A model generated the notes under the pieces. It was given only the letters and a program-made list of their open reading frames with translations. It was not told where the DNA came from and did not search any database. DNA of 64,000 nucleotides from Nemertoderma westbladi (taxonomy: Eukaryota; Xenacoelomorpha; Nemertodermatida; Nemertodermatidae), in contig JAUCBJ010000270.1 in assembly GCA_032718475.1 (NCBI GenBank), positions 1 to 64,000 of the forward strand. Direction: 5' to 3'. Positions 32,501-42,449 of the stretch are shown here, in pieces (the first letter of the stretch is position 1; each line of letters opens with the position of its first letter). The position numbers were made by a program, and so were the translations under genes.

Positions 32501-34662
32501 TCTACTTCGCTAGCAGTATATATGCGTGTAGGCTCCACACCTTGCGCATGCGATACTTCAGACCTAACAGGTTGACACATTGTTACAGAGGGTGGTGGTA
32601 TACCCTTTTGGGTATTTACTAATTTATCGCGTTCGAGCGCGATACTTTGCTGCACTTCTTGCAACTCTAGCCTACTTTCCCTTACTGTGCCCTTGAATTG
32701 CTGGACAGTCTCCTGCATCTGCCCGAGCAGGATATCCATCCCCCGCCGTCTCTCGTCCACCCATTCGACCGCCGAAGCGGGAGTCGCCAACGTTGTAGCG
32801 AGCGGACGAGGGACAACGGGCGACAAATCAGGAATATTTCGCTCGGGGTCCAGGACCTGAACTGTCTCCTGGGCAGTTCTACGGGGCACAGGTAGCTTAG
32901 TGCTATGCAGAGGGAATTTAGAGGTAACTTCAGGGAGTACAGGTGTGTCTATCACCGAAGGGGTGATTTCGAGAACAGGCCTAATTATTTCAGGCTCATC
33001 TACTATAGTAGGGAGTCTTTCTATTTTAATTATTTGGTCTGTGGGTTCTGTACTACCTAAGTTGGTGTTATTTAGTTGCCTTCTAACAGCTGGAGGCAAA
33101 TCAGGCAATTTCTGACGGTGGAATGTTCTTTTACGTCTACTTAGACGAGATCTATTTCCTTTGCCTTCAGTATCGGTGGTATCACCTTCCTCAGATGATG
33201 TATATCCCTGTCGTTTGGGAGTAGATCGATTCATCATCTGCATATTACTAGCTGTTAACTGTTTATTTATGCAGTCTTGATTCTCCTGAATGTTTTCCAA
33301 TTCTAATTGGGTGGTTTCCTCAGCCGCTCTCCGTTCTGCTTCTACCACTGCCTCCGCCACTTTTCTTTCCGCTTCGGCCGCTGCCTTTGCCTCTGCCGCT
33401 GCCACTTTTGCCTCTGCCGCTGCCTCTGCCGCTGCCGCTTTTCTTTCTGCTTCTGCAGCTGCCACTGCTGCTGCTACTGCCGCTGCCTTTCTGTCTTCTA
33501 TACGTTTTTTCTTTACTTGTTCTTCTTGGACTCTGGTGATGCGGAGTTGTTCATCAAATTTAGCCTGGTTCGCAGCCCTCATTTCCACATCGATGGCATC
33601 CAACACAAGCTTGGTTCCTTCACTATTAGGGCTAAGTCCCTCTAACCTTCTCCTCAACTCGTCATCACCTAAAAAACGTTGATAGTCTGACAGATAGAAG
33701 TCAATGGCATCCCTCTTATGCGGTTTCTCTGCCGTCGCTTCACTTTCCACTTGGGAAAAAGTAGCGTCTGTTGATTCTCCATGGGTTGAGCGCTCCTCTA
33801 GCTGAGCTTTCCACTGAGCTGTTCCTTGAACCTGGAGACTCACCCTTTGAAACCAAGTCTTTACGGCAACTTGCAACGACGTGTCTTGCCTTCGTTTAGA
33901 AGCCTCCTCAAAGGCCGATAATATTAGCCTGATTCGTAGAATTCTTTCTCTTACTTGATAAAGCAGCAATCCCTGCTCTTGAGGTCCTTGAGGTTGATGA
34001 AACAGTTGTTCTTTTAATCGCTCTATAGAGCTGAAGAATCCCTGTGCGTATCCGGCTGCGGACCTCTTCCACACAGCTGGATCGATGGTTTCCTTGGCTA
34101 CTCCCATCCGGTGTATGTCTTCCCAGGCAGCTTCTGATAAATCAAACGGGAGTCCGGGTCCGGGGAAGTTCCATTGCGACTCGACAATAGACTTCAGTTC
34201 TTCACTCGTGTATCCCGCATAACTATCTCTAGTTGACCGTTGACTTCTCGCCCAATCGATCTGGTGTTCTTCCACCGCGATCAATAACCTAGTGAGTACG
34301 GCTGCAGGAAGGATGAGAAGGGGATCCGTATAAACCGCATCCGTCATCTCTGCTCCGCGCTCGGGTGTCAGCTCTACAGTATCCTCACTACTGGAGCTGT
34401 TGGGCCGTTGAGAAGTAAGTTCTTGCCTCTCGGGTTGTTGCTGTTCCGCTGCTTCTTGGTCCCGCTTGACCTGAGCTCGGGTGCCTATGATAGACCTACG
34501 ATGTTGGACCAGCCTAGGTTCTTTTATTACTACTGGAGGGATGACTTTCCTCACAGTGGGAGGTGAACTGAACTTACGACCAGACGGTTGTACGTCTCTA
34601 TCTGAGTCGCAGATAGTTACATCTAATAAACTGTCTGACAGGTTCTGCTTAGTATCAGACAT
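26575..34662 (-). CDS. BEL-2 gag-pol polyprotein, intact, 2695 codons
   Basis: This is a full-length BEL/Pao polyprotein without stops. ATG at 34662, with N-terminus MSDTKQNLSDSLLD. Residues 1-380 are an N-terminal extension. Residues about 387-440 are an Ala/Glu/Lys coiled coil made of AAAEAERKA-like repeats. A DUF1759 capsid-like domain follows (about 780-870), then zinc knuckles (1063-1126; CALCDGTHHLNRC, CYNCLRQGHQRRTC), aspartic protease LLDSGST (near 1239), RT with YMDD (near 1734), RNase H FGDAS (near 1916), integrase zinc finger (near 2299) and DDE core (VDLFGP near 2360, RSDKGTNF near 2430, GGSWERL about 2475), and a DUF5641-like end. It is longer than BEL-1 because of the N-terminal extension. 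All catalytic motifs are present, so this copy could be active. Confidence 0.96.
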   Translation of the reverse strand: MSDTKQNLSDSLLDVTICDSDRDVQPSGRKFSSPPTVRKVIPPVVIKEPRLVQHRRSIIGTRAQVKRDQEAAEQQQPERQELTSQRPNSSSSEDTVELTPERGAEMTDAVYTDPLLILPAAVLTRLLIAVEEHQIDWARSQRSTRDSYAGYTSEELKSIVESQWNFPGPGLPFDLSEAAWEDIHRMGVAKETIDPAVWKRSAAGYAQGFFSSIERLKEQLFHQPQGPQEQGLLLYQVRERILRIRLILSAFEEASKRRQDTSLQVAVKTWFQRVSLQVQGTAQWKAQLEERSTHGESTDATFSQVESEATAEKPHKRDAIDFYLSDYQRFLGDDELRRRLEGLSPNSEGTKLVLDAIDVEMRAANQAKFDEQLRITRVQEEQVKKKRIEDRKAAAVAAAVAAAEAERKAAAAEAAAEAKVAAAEAKAAAEAERKVAEAVVEAERRAAEETTQLELENIQENQDCINKQLTASNMQMMNRSTPKRQGYTSSEEGDTTDTEGKGNRSRLSRRKRTFHRQKLPDLPPAVRRQLNNTNLGSTEPTDQIIKIERLPTIVDEPEIIRPVLEITPSVIDTPVLPEVTSKFPLHSTKLPVPRRTAQETVQVLDPERNIPDLSPVVPRPLATTLATPASAVEWVDERRRGMDILLGQMQETVQQFKGTVRESRLELQEVQQSIALERDKLVNTQKGIPPPSVTMCQPVRSEVSHAQGVEPTRIYTASEVETPIVNPIKGNYRPVDNDIPYRPDHNPRNLYTDNSILNNTMAQESFTRQMARTEARQAVKVGEIVKFNGDEMKWLPFNEYYKDNIQNSVLSNGEKLRFLIECLEGSPKLMALKFIGHPDGLRQVWDTLNIRYGNRNNIAKYLYAKLVAPRKFISSGIIEFSDEIQEICRQLDWLGKSHEYQSSMVIGAVASTLPKGGVGTRWDKKVLYMMEQQRRDPTMADLMSFLDGEVKLQLLKLSREKTPENKVSEKPVSRRKVTPVCYTDDGESQTSQGEDSGKDTDRSYYVNKMPKDQVSKFKSRANDRREQVRKTPPTSPKRIQVRKPEEKASVHNVTQNKVSNIKPKCALCDGTHHLNRCDEFLKKSLTERREVMWDKRLCYNCLRQGHQRRTCFSDIRCAKCGAKHHILLHAEFDRNSPNQVSDSELHVQFSDVNDTDQSEMEGFYTDEFSDENESCYMINTAVYRALTYEKDTDNDFTLTTSERQPSWKEPSSNVGIREFPVVQVRVHGPERSYVVNALLDSGSTGTFIDKELAEDIFAGQLKFQTKLNMSGIMQVWKSTITADYYVGALSTPQDELGEHSIRSVKMVAIKNFATTQADLYNWDEDESIQHLNIPRFQTDYPGVQILIGQNAHEALETLEKRPAQPQPLQTYAVRTRVGWYFTGPSRRTLKERLPQERVCQVSEWEDDTSEGDDSTEGIPYSSDNDDVHQLFDEENTIDLLKENEAWQNQVNLCQLLYPSEREAYNDELNDVIERCNAKTRDEHAVRFFTQEAVEPNSYDKALSVEEERAKQIQETTTRFLKDQGRYEVGLPFRKREPKFINNRPLAEKRIAQLHRRLTANSSAKAMYQTQLEKFINKGYAERVPEETPVTERTYYLTHHYVPKPGKPNEVRVVFDGSALYMGQSLNSELLPGPNLLQSLLGILLRLRQYSIAFASDIEGMFLQVKVLDRDRDSLRFLWWPEGDLNQKPVEYWMTIQAFGIISSPSNACSVVRTTAEDNREAFSKEVIDNIKRDIYMDDNLKSLPSVEEAIEVAKGTVECLKRGGFRLTKFTSNSREFLESIPAEDRGAKDLDLIKDDLPETKTLGLKWDTERDILFFQLKQRDNPVRTKRICLSILSTYFDPLGFISPVILIARSLVQQMWLENHSWDDPLKGELLKKWMKWEDSLPAIEDFIISRSYFGHVLPTYSYQLHVFGDASDMGIGIVAYLRVETPDGIKVALVTSKALINNKLKVPRAELKAALYATAIGRNVTEQIDYPLEKTVYWTDALLVLEYITNEVCQFSVFVTNRVAIILSRTMMDQWRHCPGTINPADITSRGATPKELVNTPEWLGGPDFLYREEEEWPPHLTTAEIRQAKGAEKVKPKTRASKSKLFKPAVDLSVLFTSGDDALDQKPTATTKEVLEIRDKDWKSGIPDISQGLSPLLQRAIRHYSSWYRLCKAVTYLKRCFHHRYSGTKTNSDDAPSTSARVHVVKDLPQYKVSNRFLKEKISYQEHDETNKQMLRLLQCYEDPDKYFLLLRNPQMRLRDRFSSTMIDGLIRVGGRLTNAPLSFDTKFPILIRNLDIQIKMIVDVHSKLYHAGRERVLSEIRTRYYFYKPRRALNQVLRNCIPCRKAFSRPLTQREAELPRERVSFYEPPFTNTGVDLFGPIEVYRARTIVKRWCVIFVCMTCRAIHLDMVNDLSTNSFVLSLRRQIARFGTSNTMRSDKGTNFIGANNEIQAYVKDWNKRQVDDQLRITASSWTFNAADAPWWGGSWERLIRSVKTAFHFIVPCRAYLTDELLRTLMEEIAAYLNERPLMPVSSNPDSLEALTPAHFLLKKPVAMLPRSEITDGDEYCRRTWQLMQLLSRRFADHFEKHYLPTLQLRTKWFAQQENVSAGDMVLIVDPDLPRKRWQTGRIIETYISSDGLVRSVELVVMRRNFKKPGIVFETQQLNRPVGRLCLLERDRELSGNYGRQETLPTTTSLIQPTSRNSPT

Positions 34663-35992
34663 GACTATGTATACCGTTGAATGTCTACTGCTGTATTACA
34701 GTCTGAGCAAGTCTAGTAATTCAGTATTAACTGCTAGCCTAGTAATTAATTACCGATACTGCTACTCAGTGTAGCGTGATATATATATAATATATTAGAA
34801 TACCGGTATACTTATAGTATATATAACTATATAAGTATTATTACAGACTAGGTTTATCACAGAATACCGGTATAATTTTAGCACAAATATATATAAATAT
34901 ATAATAGGCCTATCGGAATACCGGTATACAGCTTACAGTTTGTAGTATATATAATTCTGGAATAGAATTAATTACAAGTACCGGTATAATTTCAGCCTAG
35001 ATTTATAGAAATAAAGATAATAGGCCTATCGTAAATACCGGTATATCAATTATTTTAAATAATTGAACTTCTGAATTTCAGGGTTACTTTGTTACTTTAC
35101 TTACTTTATTACCGTTATTTGAGCAGTAGTCCAACTGATATGGAGACCTAATTGTTATATGGTAGGCCTACTATTTATAAATCGTTAGATTTGATTTATA
35201 ATATATATATACCCGTTTTAATGGGTTTTGTCAATGTTTGAAATAAATGTTATTATTTCTAGGGGTAATCACTACACAAAGCGGTATGCTTTCAGTGAAG
35301 TGTTACGTACAGGACACTAAAACAAATAATTCTAATTTACCTAAGTTACTTAATACTACAAATTACGTACAATTCGGGTGAGATTACAATCTCTAAATAA
35401 ACACAAAAATTTACAAAAAAACCCAAAATACGAATTTTTAGGGTAATTTTACAAGAAGTCTACTAACCAGCCTAACAAAGGGTTAGAAATCTGGTTATTA
35501 CAACGGACAGGGTACTACGGTATTTGAAATAATAAGTAGTAGTAAATACACTGCGTTGTCCAGATAGGAAAATACCACCGCCTGACGACCTATAGCCGTA
35601 TCGCTATAGGTTCTACGTTATGTATCACGGAGTGTTCCTACCTAGAAGTTAATAGAGCTAATCGAACGTGCCTATCAACCACTTTACAACACAAATATAA
35701 TGCCTACTAATTACTTTCGGAAAGCACTGTACACTAAACCCTAAATTAGGTACGAGTACTTGTATAACATATAATCTGTAGTTAAATATACTTGAACAGC
35801 TAAAAGAACCACGGCATCTGCTGGAGTGACCGATGCACAAAATCACCAGTCTTTACCTACACCAAGCAGCCCGTGTAGTACCGGGGTTAATTTAACTATA
35901 GCGGTATGTATAACAAACACAATTACTGTAGGAACAAACTTGGGGAATGAATGTTGCGAATAATCGCATAAACTCTGAATAATAAATATTAC

Positions 35993-36568
35993 GCTACGCG
36001 TACAAACTACTCAAACAAAATGCAGACCAAACACTGACAGACTACTATCAAGCCTAAACAAACTACGGTATATGCAGACTCCGAAATAATTAGGTAGTAT
36101 GCGTTCTAACCCAGTAGTACGACTTATTCTTTAGTTGGGGGTTTACCTTACAGCATTCGCTGCCCCTACTTCCTAACCGTTCTTTATCGGACAAGTGATC
36201 TACACACGCTGCAATCCGTTCAGACCCAATAACAGCCAGACAACTATCCAGCCTACAAATTATCTAAATAAAATTATACGCTACCCGTACAGACTTACAC
36301 AAACAAAGTACAGACTAAACGATGGCAGACTACTCTCAAGCCTAAATAAACTACAGGACATGCAGACTCCGAAATGATTAGGGAGTATGCGTTCTAACCC
36401 AGTAGTACGACTTATTCTTTAGTTGGGGGTTTACCTTACAGCATTCGCTGCCCCTACTTCCTAACCGTACTTAATCGGACAGGTGATCTACACACACTGC
36501 AATCTGTTCAGACTTAACAGCAATCAGACAACAGCTCAGCCTACAAATTGTCTGTACAATCTGATCAG
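35993..36568 (-). repeat. Two-copy tandem duplication, 288-bp period, in the BEL-2 leader
   Basis: The segments starting CGCTAC at 35993 and 36281 share long identical blocks such as TGCGTTCTAACCCAGTAGTA and TTCGCTGCCCCTACTTCC. Confidence 0.88.
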
Positions 36569-36725
36569 GTTTACACGCCTTCTGTTCAATACTAGCCTAC
36601 AAACAAATAAAACTGACAGAAATAAGTAAGCTCCAAAAGAAACAAGGGGTGTACAGTCCCTAATCTCTTAAACAGCCTACCGGTATACAACAATCCAATC
36701 GAATAATACTAATGTACTTATACTG

Positions 36726-36839
36726 GAAGTACCGGTTAGGACAGTTGGGCCTACGGACCTACAGAAGTACCGGTTCTGGCAGTTGGACCTACGGACCTAC
36801 AGCAGTACCGGTTCTGGCGGTTGGGCCTACTGACCTACT
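36726..36839 (-). repeat. 38-bp tandem repeat, three copies, in the BEL-2 leader
   Basis: The unit GAAGTACCGGTTCTGGCAG... ends ACGGACCTACA and repeats at 36726, 36764 and 36802 with a few changes. Confidence 0.88.
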
Positions 36840-36918
36840 GAAGTACCGTTCAGGTTTACCGGTTGACCGGTACTTTCAACTTTATTGCTTACTGCAATAA
36901 AGAAGCTATATCCTTTAA

Positions 36919-38134
36919 TGTTCGCGCTTTTAGACCTTTGGCAGTTTAACCCACCAAATTAGGATGTCTTCTAGATAATAAATCACTTTTAGTCTATGAC
37001 AAGTATTTAATTCACTACACTAGTCGAAACCAATCTGTGCGCGATCATTCACCCGCTGGATATTCCCAGGAGATTGGGTTCGACGGTTTAATTTTATTGC
37101 TATGTAAGCCTAATGTATTATTCGACTGACAGTATTATATAATCTCTGACAATATTATTCACCTTCGGGGAATATTAACAGTTCCTTTAGGACGTGGCGC
37201 TTTATCTATATAAACAGAGTTATGACTTAAACTACTCACAACGATATGGCTTAATTATAATTCACATATATGGCGCATTCTTTAGGAATTGCTTCTTTAA
37301 CAGACTCACTCATACACAATGCTGCACAATACTGCACACTAATCTGCCAATCTTCACTGATTTTAGTCACATATAAAAGGAACACAAACTGACTCATGTA
37401 GGGTCTATCAAATAACATTAGATTCACTTCAAACCACTTTAACATAAATCACAATCGTTATTGGTAACCTTTCTCTCTTACCTTCGGTATATCAAGAATA
37501 TTGGGTTTTCGGGGTTATTTCTCGTTATTCCAATATAATAATTCATCAACCAATATAATGAATAACCGACAACAAATAGCAGTACACAGTATCGATTGAG
37601 CAGGTAATTTTAGCAGTTTCAGCAGTTATTACAAGCCGTGTGTCAGCAGTCAGTGTATTCCCAGATCAGTGATTCCATGAGTTAAAGGATATATGTCCTT
37701 ATAATTAAACCTACTAGTGTAAGACTAAAAACTGAAAACACGGAGGTGCCAAAAGCCGGTTCTTAGGCTCTGGGCAAAAACATAACACTGAACTACTGAG
37801 TTTCTGTATATACCTCCAACACAGAGACAACAAACGCTCTGATTGGTCAACCTGAACAACGAGAGAACAAAGAAACAAAGAAACGTCGACGTGGCAATAT
37901 CAGCTGCTAGCCGTCGTCATGGTAGCGACACTGTTTTCAAAGTATCCAGCTATTGCGTCACGAGATTGTGGATTATGTCCTCTAAAGTACAAATACAGTA
38001 CAAATACATAAGAAATGACTTTTATGTCCTCTAAAACACCAGTACAGCAAGGACACGGCCTTTTTATGCCTGGCAAACCAACTACAGAGTACTTTAAGGG
38101 AAAATAACCGGCTAATTACGCAAAAGCTTTTACA
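36919..38134 (-). repeat. 5' LTR of BEL-2
   Basis: It is 1216 bp and nearly identical to 22303-23518. Its outer end (38134) abuts the target duplication GCAGT at 38135-38139. Confidence 0.93.
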
Positions 38135-38139
38135 GCAGT

Positions 38140-39652
38140 ATTGGTCTCTTATAACCGGTGAGGCAGAAAACAGTCTACGAACAGACAAACTTCGATAAAA
38201 CAAAATCCCGCGCAGCGAATCCTAAAATCAGGCTGACTCACTGACGGACTAAGGGGCTCGTATACTTTGCCGCGGTGTGATTTATATGGTTCGGCGAAAG
38301 GGACGCTAGCTAGGTGCAGAGATTTGGAGATGTCTAACTAGCGGGCAAAGTGCAGTACGGACAAAAGTTAATTTTATATATTTTGAGGTGTAAATAATTT
38401 CTAACGCGCGTGTGTTAATCCTGAACCGTCAAGATCAGTTTTGCTCCTTCATATATATAATTACTGGGTACGGTGTGCATTTTACGAATATTCTAATTTT
38501 GTAACTTGTAGGTCCAATACTCACGAATAATAAGGCTCCTTCCCCTCTTGCGTATTTCCAGGACTCAAATTCGGGCATAAGGTTAATGCTACGCCCAGAA
38601 TTCGGCAATTTTTAATTTACCAGGTCCCTAATACTAAGAAGAAATGTGTTAGTTTACTACAGTAGGCGTACGGTTACTAATAGCTAGCCTGGCGTCCTAT
38701 CTAGAATTTTGGTTACCTAGGTGGGCTTGGTAACTTCCTATCAGGATGTCGGCGGGGACACGGTAGATGTTAGTATCCCTAAATAGCCTCAATTTATTTT
38801 GCGCCTAGTCGTAAACTGCCCTACCGCCTGAACGGTACAATCCTAATTCAGGTGAAACACAGTAATCCTCCTAGCCTACAAGTTCTAATGCAATAGACAC
38901 CATTGTACTACAAATAGTCACAGACGCACCTGTACTTAGCAAGAGTTAGGCGTACAGTTTGCTGCACCCTACCAATGTGTATGCCTTGTACCGGTGTGCC
39001 TACGTCCTATCTGCGTACTAGTATCTCTGCCTGAGCTCTCCTCTCCTCTCCCCCCGTAGGAATATGAAGGTCTACTGCGGTTTTTTCCTGAATTAAAACA
39101 GTACAATTCCTAGATGTAATTTTAGGCGTACAGCGTGTCACTACCTCTACCTTCGATCTTTGGTCTTATACTTAGGTAGCAAGGCATCGAACGCTGTCTA
39201 ACCTTTCAGGCGATGGGCGAATAACTAAGAGTGATATTGCGGGTTGTCTCCTGTCTACATTCCTTAGATGTTCCCGTTCATTGCTGTGGCCCGATGTTTA
39301 GCCAGCCATCCTGTCCCTCAGTTGAGTTCACCGTGGTGAAGCATAGTAAAACAGATAGAAAAGGGCAGATGTGACAAGTATTTCTAACTTTTATTACAAA
39401 ATCAAACAATAACTATTATACAATAAACAATGTAATCTGAAATAAAGGTTTTTAAAGATAGCTATTGGTCCAGCGAATATACAACTTGTACGACATTGGT
39501 TACAATCTAATAACTACAATCTCGTTGGTAAATCTTACTTCGAGCAAATGCAATTAATTTGTAGCGGTCAATTTAAATGAGTTGAAATTCTGCACAAAAA
39601 ATAATTCGCACCTACTAGGATTTGGAACTCAATGCACACTACATATAATTTC
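38140..39652 (-). repeat. BEL-4 3' LTR, main part
   Basis: This is almost identical to 42573-44084. Together with 22180-22302 it makes up one LTR of about 1636 bp, cut in two by BEL-2. The matching sequence ends near CACTACATATAATTTC in both copies. Confidence 0.87.
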
Positions 39653-41640
39653 GGTCGACGTGCTCGCGTCCGTTGTGTCGTTCGAATTCTAACATTCCGT
39701 TTTGGAACATCGTCCACTGGTCTCCGTTGTTCGGTAGGCTCACAAGTCTTCCTCGAAGTCGTAGATTGCGATGTAAACTGATTAAACGGTCGCGTATCCA
39801 CTGGTCTCCGTTGTTCGGTAGGCTCACAAGTCTTCCTCGAAGTCGTAGATTGCGATGTAAACTGATTAAACGGTGGTCGGACGACAGCGTTTGAATCCAA
39901 AGGCCTTGTAGGCCTAAACGTCATTCGGTACGTGCAGTGCGTAACGGGTTTTGGTGTCGAAGGTTGACTCACCTGTTTTGTCGTCAGTAGTGCAGGTCCG
40001 GTCAACAAACTACTACGATCTGTAATCGGTGGGTTACTTACCTTGACTTTCAGAATGGGCGACGACGTTGCTCTTGGCGGTGTAAACTTGTCCGGAATAA
40101 CAAACCTGTGTTCCGTCGCACCATGGATAGGAGAAATATTACTACTACCAGCAATCGAAACAGGTTCCTTAGTCGTAATCGGTGCAAACATAGGAGTTAC
40201 TTGAGGGAATCTTTGACATAAGTCTTTGACCAATTGTCTTTCTCGCCCAGGTGCCCCTACACTTCCTTCCTTCATTCGTTCCTGAATTTGGCGGTGCCTT
40301 ACCTCTATCTGGTCCAAATCATGTCCGTCACGAGATCTCATCGATCGATCGCGGGCTTGTAGATCCAGATCTTCCTTCGCGTTGGCTAATTCTCTTGCCT
40401 TCTTCTCGAGTTCCAAATGAAGTTTAACTTCTTTCTCGCGTTGTTCCGTCTGTTGTTGTTGCGCCTCGAACTCCGCTTGTCGTATAGCTGATTGAGCCTT
40501 TATTTGCCGTTTTTTCATCTCGGCTCTCGCTTCTGAAACTAACCTTTGTCGCTCTAGCTCGGCCGCTGCTGCTGCCGCTTGTCGCTCTAACTCGGCCGCT
40601 GCTGTTCGTTGCGCTAACTCGGCCGCTGCCGCTTGTTGTGCAATGTCCAACTCTAGCCTTTCCATTTCGGCTGCTTCCAACTCAGCTTGTTCTTGCAGAT
40701 GAGAGATTCTCGCAACATTTGCAACGCGTAGTTTTTCTTCTTCTACCGCCGCTTGTGCCGTCAACAGTTGAGCTTGTTCCTCAACTTCCCGTTGTTGTCT
40801 ATAGTGCTGTTGTTGCTGTCTGGAAATTTCTGACGTCACTATACTTATCTCGCCAATTTCGCTGTGAATACTCAATAACGATTGGTCCAGTATTCCCAGT
40901 GCCGATTCGATTTGTACGGGTGAAGTTTCCCTCGTATATTCCGGCACGGTTTCCAAATCGCCGACGTCTTCGCCGCACATACGTAAGTGGTCCGTCAGAT
41001 GTTTCAATTGTCCATCCAGTCGGTACAGTTCCTGTTCTTCCTCGAGCTGCAATAATTCGTCCGAAACTGACTCACCTAACAACTGGTCCGCTTGTTCCTG
41101 TTGTATCTGCCTAATCGTCGACTTAAAGTTCGTCAGTTTCTCTCTAGCGATCATTAGTTTCTCGAGGATTCTAAGTTGAGTATCCACGTCCTGTCTCTGT
41201 CTAGCTAGATCTTGTAGACCAATTAGATTATCTACGGACTTATGTACTCTACTTTGTACTCTAACCTGGAGGGTGTAGAACTCAAACCGAGACATCGGAG
41301 CGGTTAGCTCGTCTAATATGCGTTGGCCTTCCCCAATACTCCTGGTAATATGCGCCATGTAGCCTCCGACGCTTCTAACCACACTCTCCTGGCTTCCTAC
41401 TGAACTTACCATGTCCGTTTCCCTATATCTAGGTTGCGGAACAGTTAGAAAGTCCTCGGTCCTGCCGTCGCCTCGTACTACGGCATCCGGTACTCCCGTT
41501 GGATGTACTGGTGACGCACACGGTGTAGGTTTGGTAGGCTCACAAGTCTTCCCCTGTAGTTCTTCCGCTGCTGACTTATCCGCGTCACATGAGTCATAGT
41601 CGGTAGGTGTATTCTTCGTATAGTCTTGTTTGTCACTCAT
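39568..41640 (-). CDS. BEL-4 gag-like protein, 690 codons, without pol
   Basis: This is a gag-like ORF of a non-autonomous LTR element. ATG at 41640, with N-terminus MSDKQDYTKN, like the MSD/MSE starts of BEL-2 and BEL-3 gag. The middle (about residues 120-450) is helical and coiled-coil forming, with Ala-rich AAAAELERQ repeats like those of BEL-2. There is no DUF1759, zinc knuckle, protease or RT. Near the C-terminus a 28-residue unit is duplicated in tandem (84-bp repeats at 39713-39796 and 39797-39873), and the string KTCEPT occurs three times, once near the N-terminus. The last 28 or so codons lie inside the LTR sequence, so a deletion probably fused gag directly to the 3' LTR and removed pol. 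Confidence 0.75.
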   Translation of the reverse strand: MSDKQDYTKNTPTDYDSCDADKSAAEELQGKTCEPTKPTPCASPVHPTGVPDAVVRGDGRTEDFLTVPQPRYRETDMVSSVGSQESVVRSVGGYMAHITRSIGEGQRILDELTAPMSRFEFYTLQVRVQSRVHKSVDNLIGLQDLARQRQDVDTQLRILEKLMIAREKLTNFKSTIRQIQQEQADQLLGESVSDELLQLEEEQELYRLDGQLKHLTDHLRMCGEDVGDLETVPEYTRETSPVQIESALGILDQSLLSIHSEIGEISIVTSEISRQQQQHYRQQREVEEQAQLLTAQAAVEEEKLRVANVARISHLQEQAELEAAEMERLELDIAQQAAAAELAQRTAAAELERQAAAAAAELERQRLVSEARAEMKKRQIKAQSAIRQAEFEAQQQQTEQREKEVKLHLELEKKARELANAKEDLDLQARDRSMRSRDGHDLDQIEVRHRQIQERMKEGSVGAPGRERQLVKDLCQRFPQVTPMFAPITTKEPVSIAGSSNISPIHGATEHRFVIPDKFTPPRATSSPILKVKVSNPPITDRSSLLTGPALLTTKQVSQPSTPKPVTHCTYRMTFRPTRPLDSNAVVRPPFNQFTSQSTTSRKTCEPTEQRRPVDTRPFNQFTSQSTTSRKTCEPTEQRRPVDDVPKRNVRIRTTQRTRARRPKLYVVCIEFQILVGANYFLCRISTHLN

Positions 41641-42449
41641 TTCGGTAGTTGTAAGTCAAGTAAAATGTGAGTGTCAAAGTATCAAATTTACCGTATTTAT
41701 ATCTAAACGGTACTAATTACAGTCATATAAAATTAGCCTACCGGCCGATTTTATAGCAGATGGATAAAATTAGCCTATGCGGCCAATTTTACAGCAAATA
41801 AATGTCACGGAATAAGTATATAATAAAATTAGCCTAGCGGCCAATTTTATAACAAATAAATCGGATAACGATATGCGTTATCAAAAAGGTAAATTAAATA
41901 CAATAATACGGACTAATTCAGCAATGAACAAAGAAATCGTACAGAATGCATAAATACTTGAGACAGTGGAACCCACAATAATTTTAACTAATACGGTAAT
42001 GCCTAACTTATTTATGCAACCTTTCAAACTCACCCACTCCAATAATTCTCCAGAAAAACAGATTCCCAGATACAAACCGGATGTGAACCTTTCCGTTTCC
42101 AGCGTTGCGGACGAAGTGCGATTTTCCCAACCAAAGTTGTTGGGTTATCTATCTCCCAAACTTGCTAAACACGGTCTTGCTCTCGTTACAGTCTAGAAAT
42201 GAGTTCTGAATCCTGAAAAACAAAAGAGTTAGGTTTTACTTTTACGAAAATTTTGTACCGGTACAATATGGTATTTAAACCCTTTTAAACACCGGTATTC
42301 AATTCCAAATATTTTACACGCGGTTCAAATCAAATTTTATTTCAAAAAATTAGCACTTAGGTAATCAAATATAAATTTTACCTCAAAATACAAAAATTTT
42401 CAAATAACTTTAGTCCTACCGAACCGTAGTTCAGTAAAACATATTCCTA
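41641..42449 (-). other. BEL-4 leader between 5' LTR and gag-like ORF
   Basis: This is non-coding and A/T-rich. AAAATTAGCCTA-GCGGCC strings recur three times between 41727 and 41850 as a small dispersed repeat. Confidence 0.5.

Larger units (their letters stand above)
34663..36918 (-). other. BEL-2 leader (5' untranslated region)
   Basis: This is 2.26 kb between the 5' LTR and the gag ATG, without coding potential. It is rich in TACCGGTA-like strings. I could not recognise a tRNA-complementary primer site next to the LTR (coding strand starts TTAAAGGATATAGC). Confidence 0.6.
22303..38134 (-). mobile_element. BEL-2: complete 15.8-kb BEL/Pao retrotransposon
   Basis: Two direct repeats of exactly 1216 bp (22303-23518 and 36919-38134) start and end with TGTT...TACA on the plus strand (TGTAAAAG...GCGAACA on the coding strand). 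Flanking GCAGT occurs at 22298-22302 and 38135-38139. By eye I count only about seven substitutions between the LTRs, so the insertion is young. It holds an intact gag-pol, a 2.3-kb leader with tandem repeats, and a 3-kb post-pol region with remnants of an additional gene. The uninterrupted LTR at 42450-44084 shows the empty-site sequence. Confidence 0.93.

Noticed and set aside
33290-33682. Plus-strand ORF rich in Ala/Ser opposite the BEL-2 coiled coil
   Set aside because: Complement of GCN-rich alanine codons; an antisense shadow.
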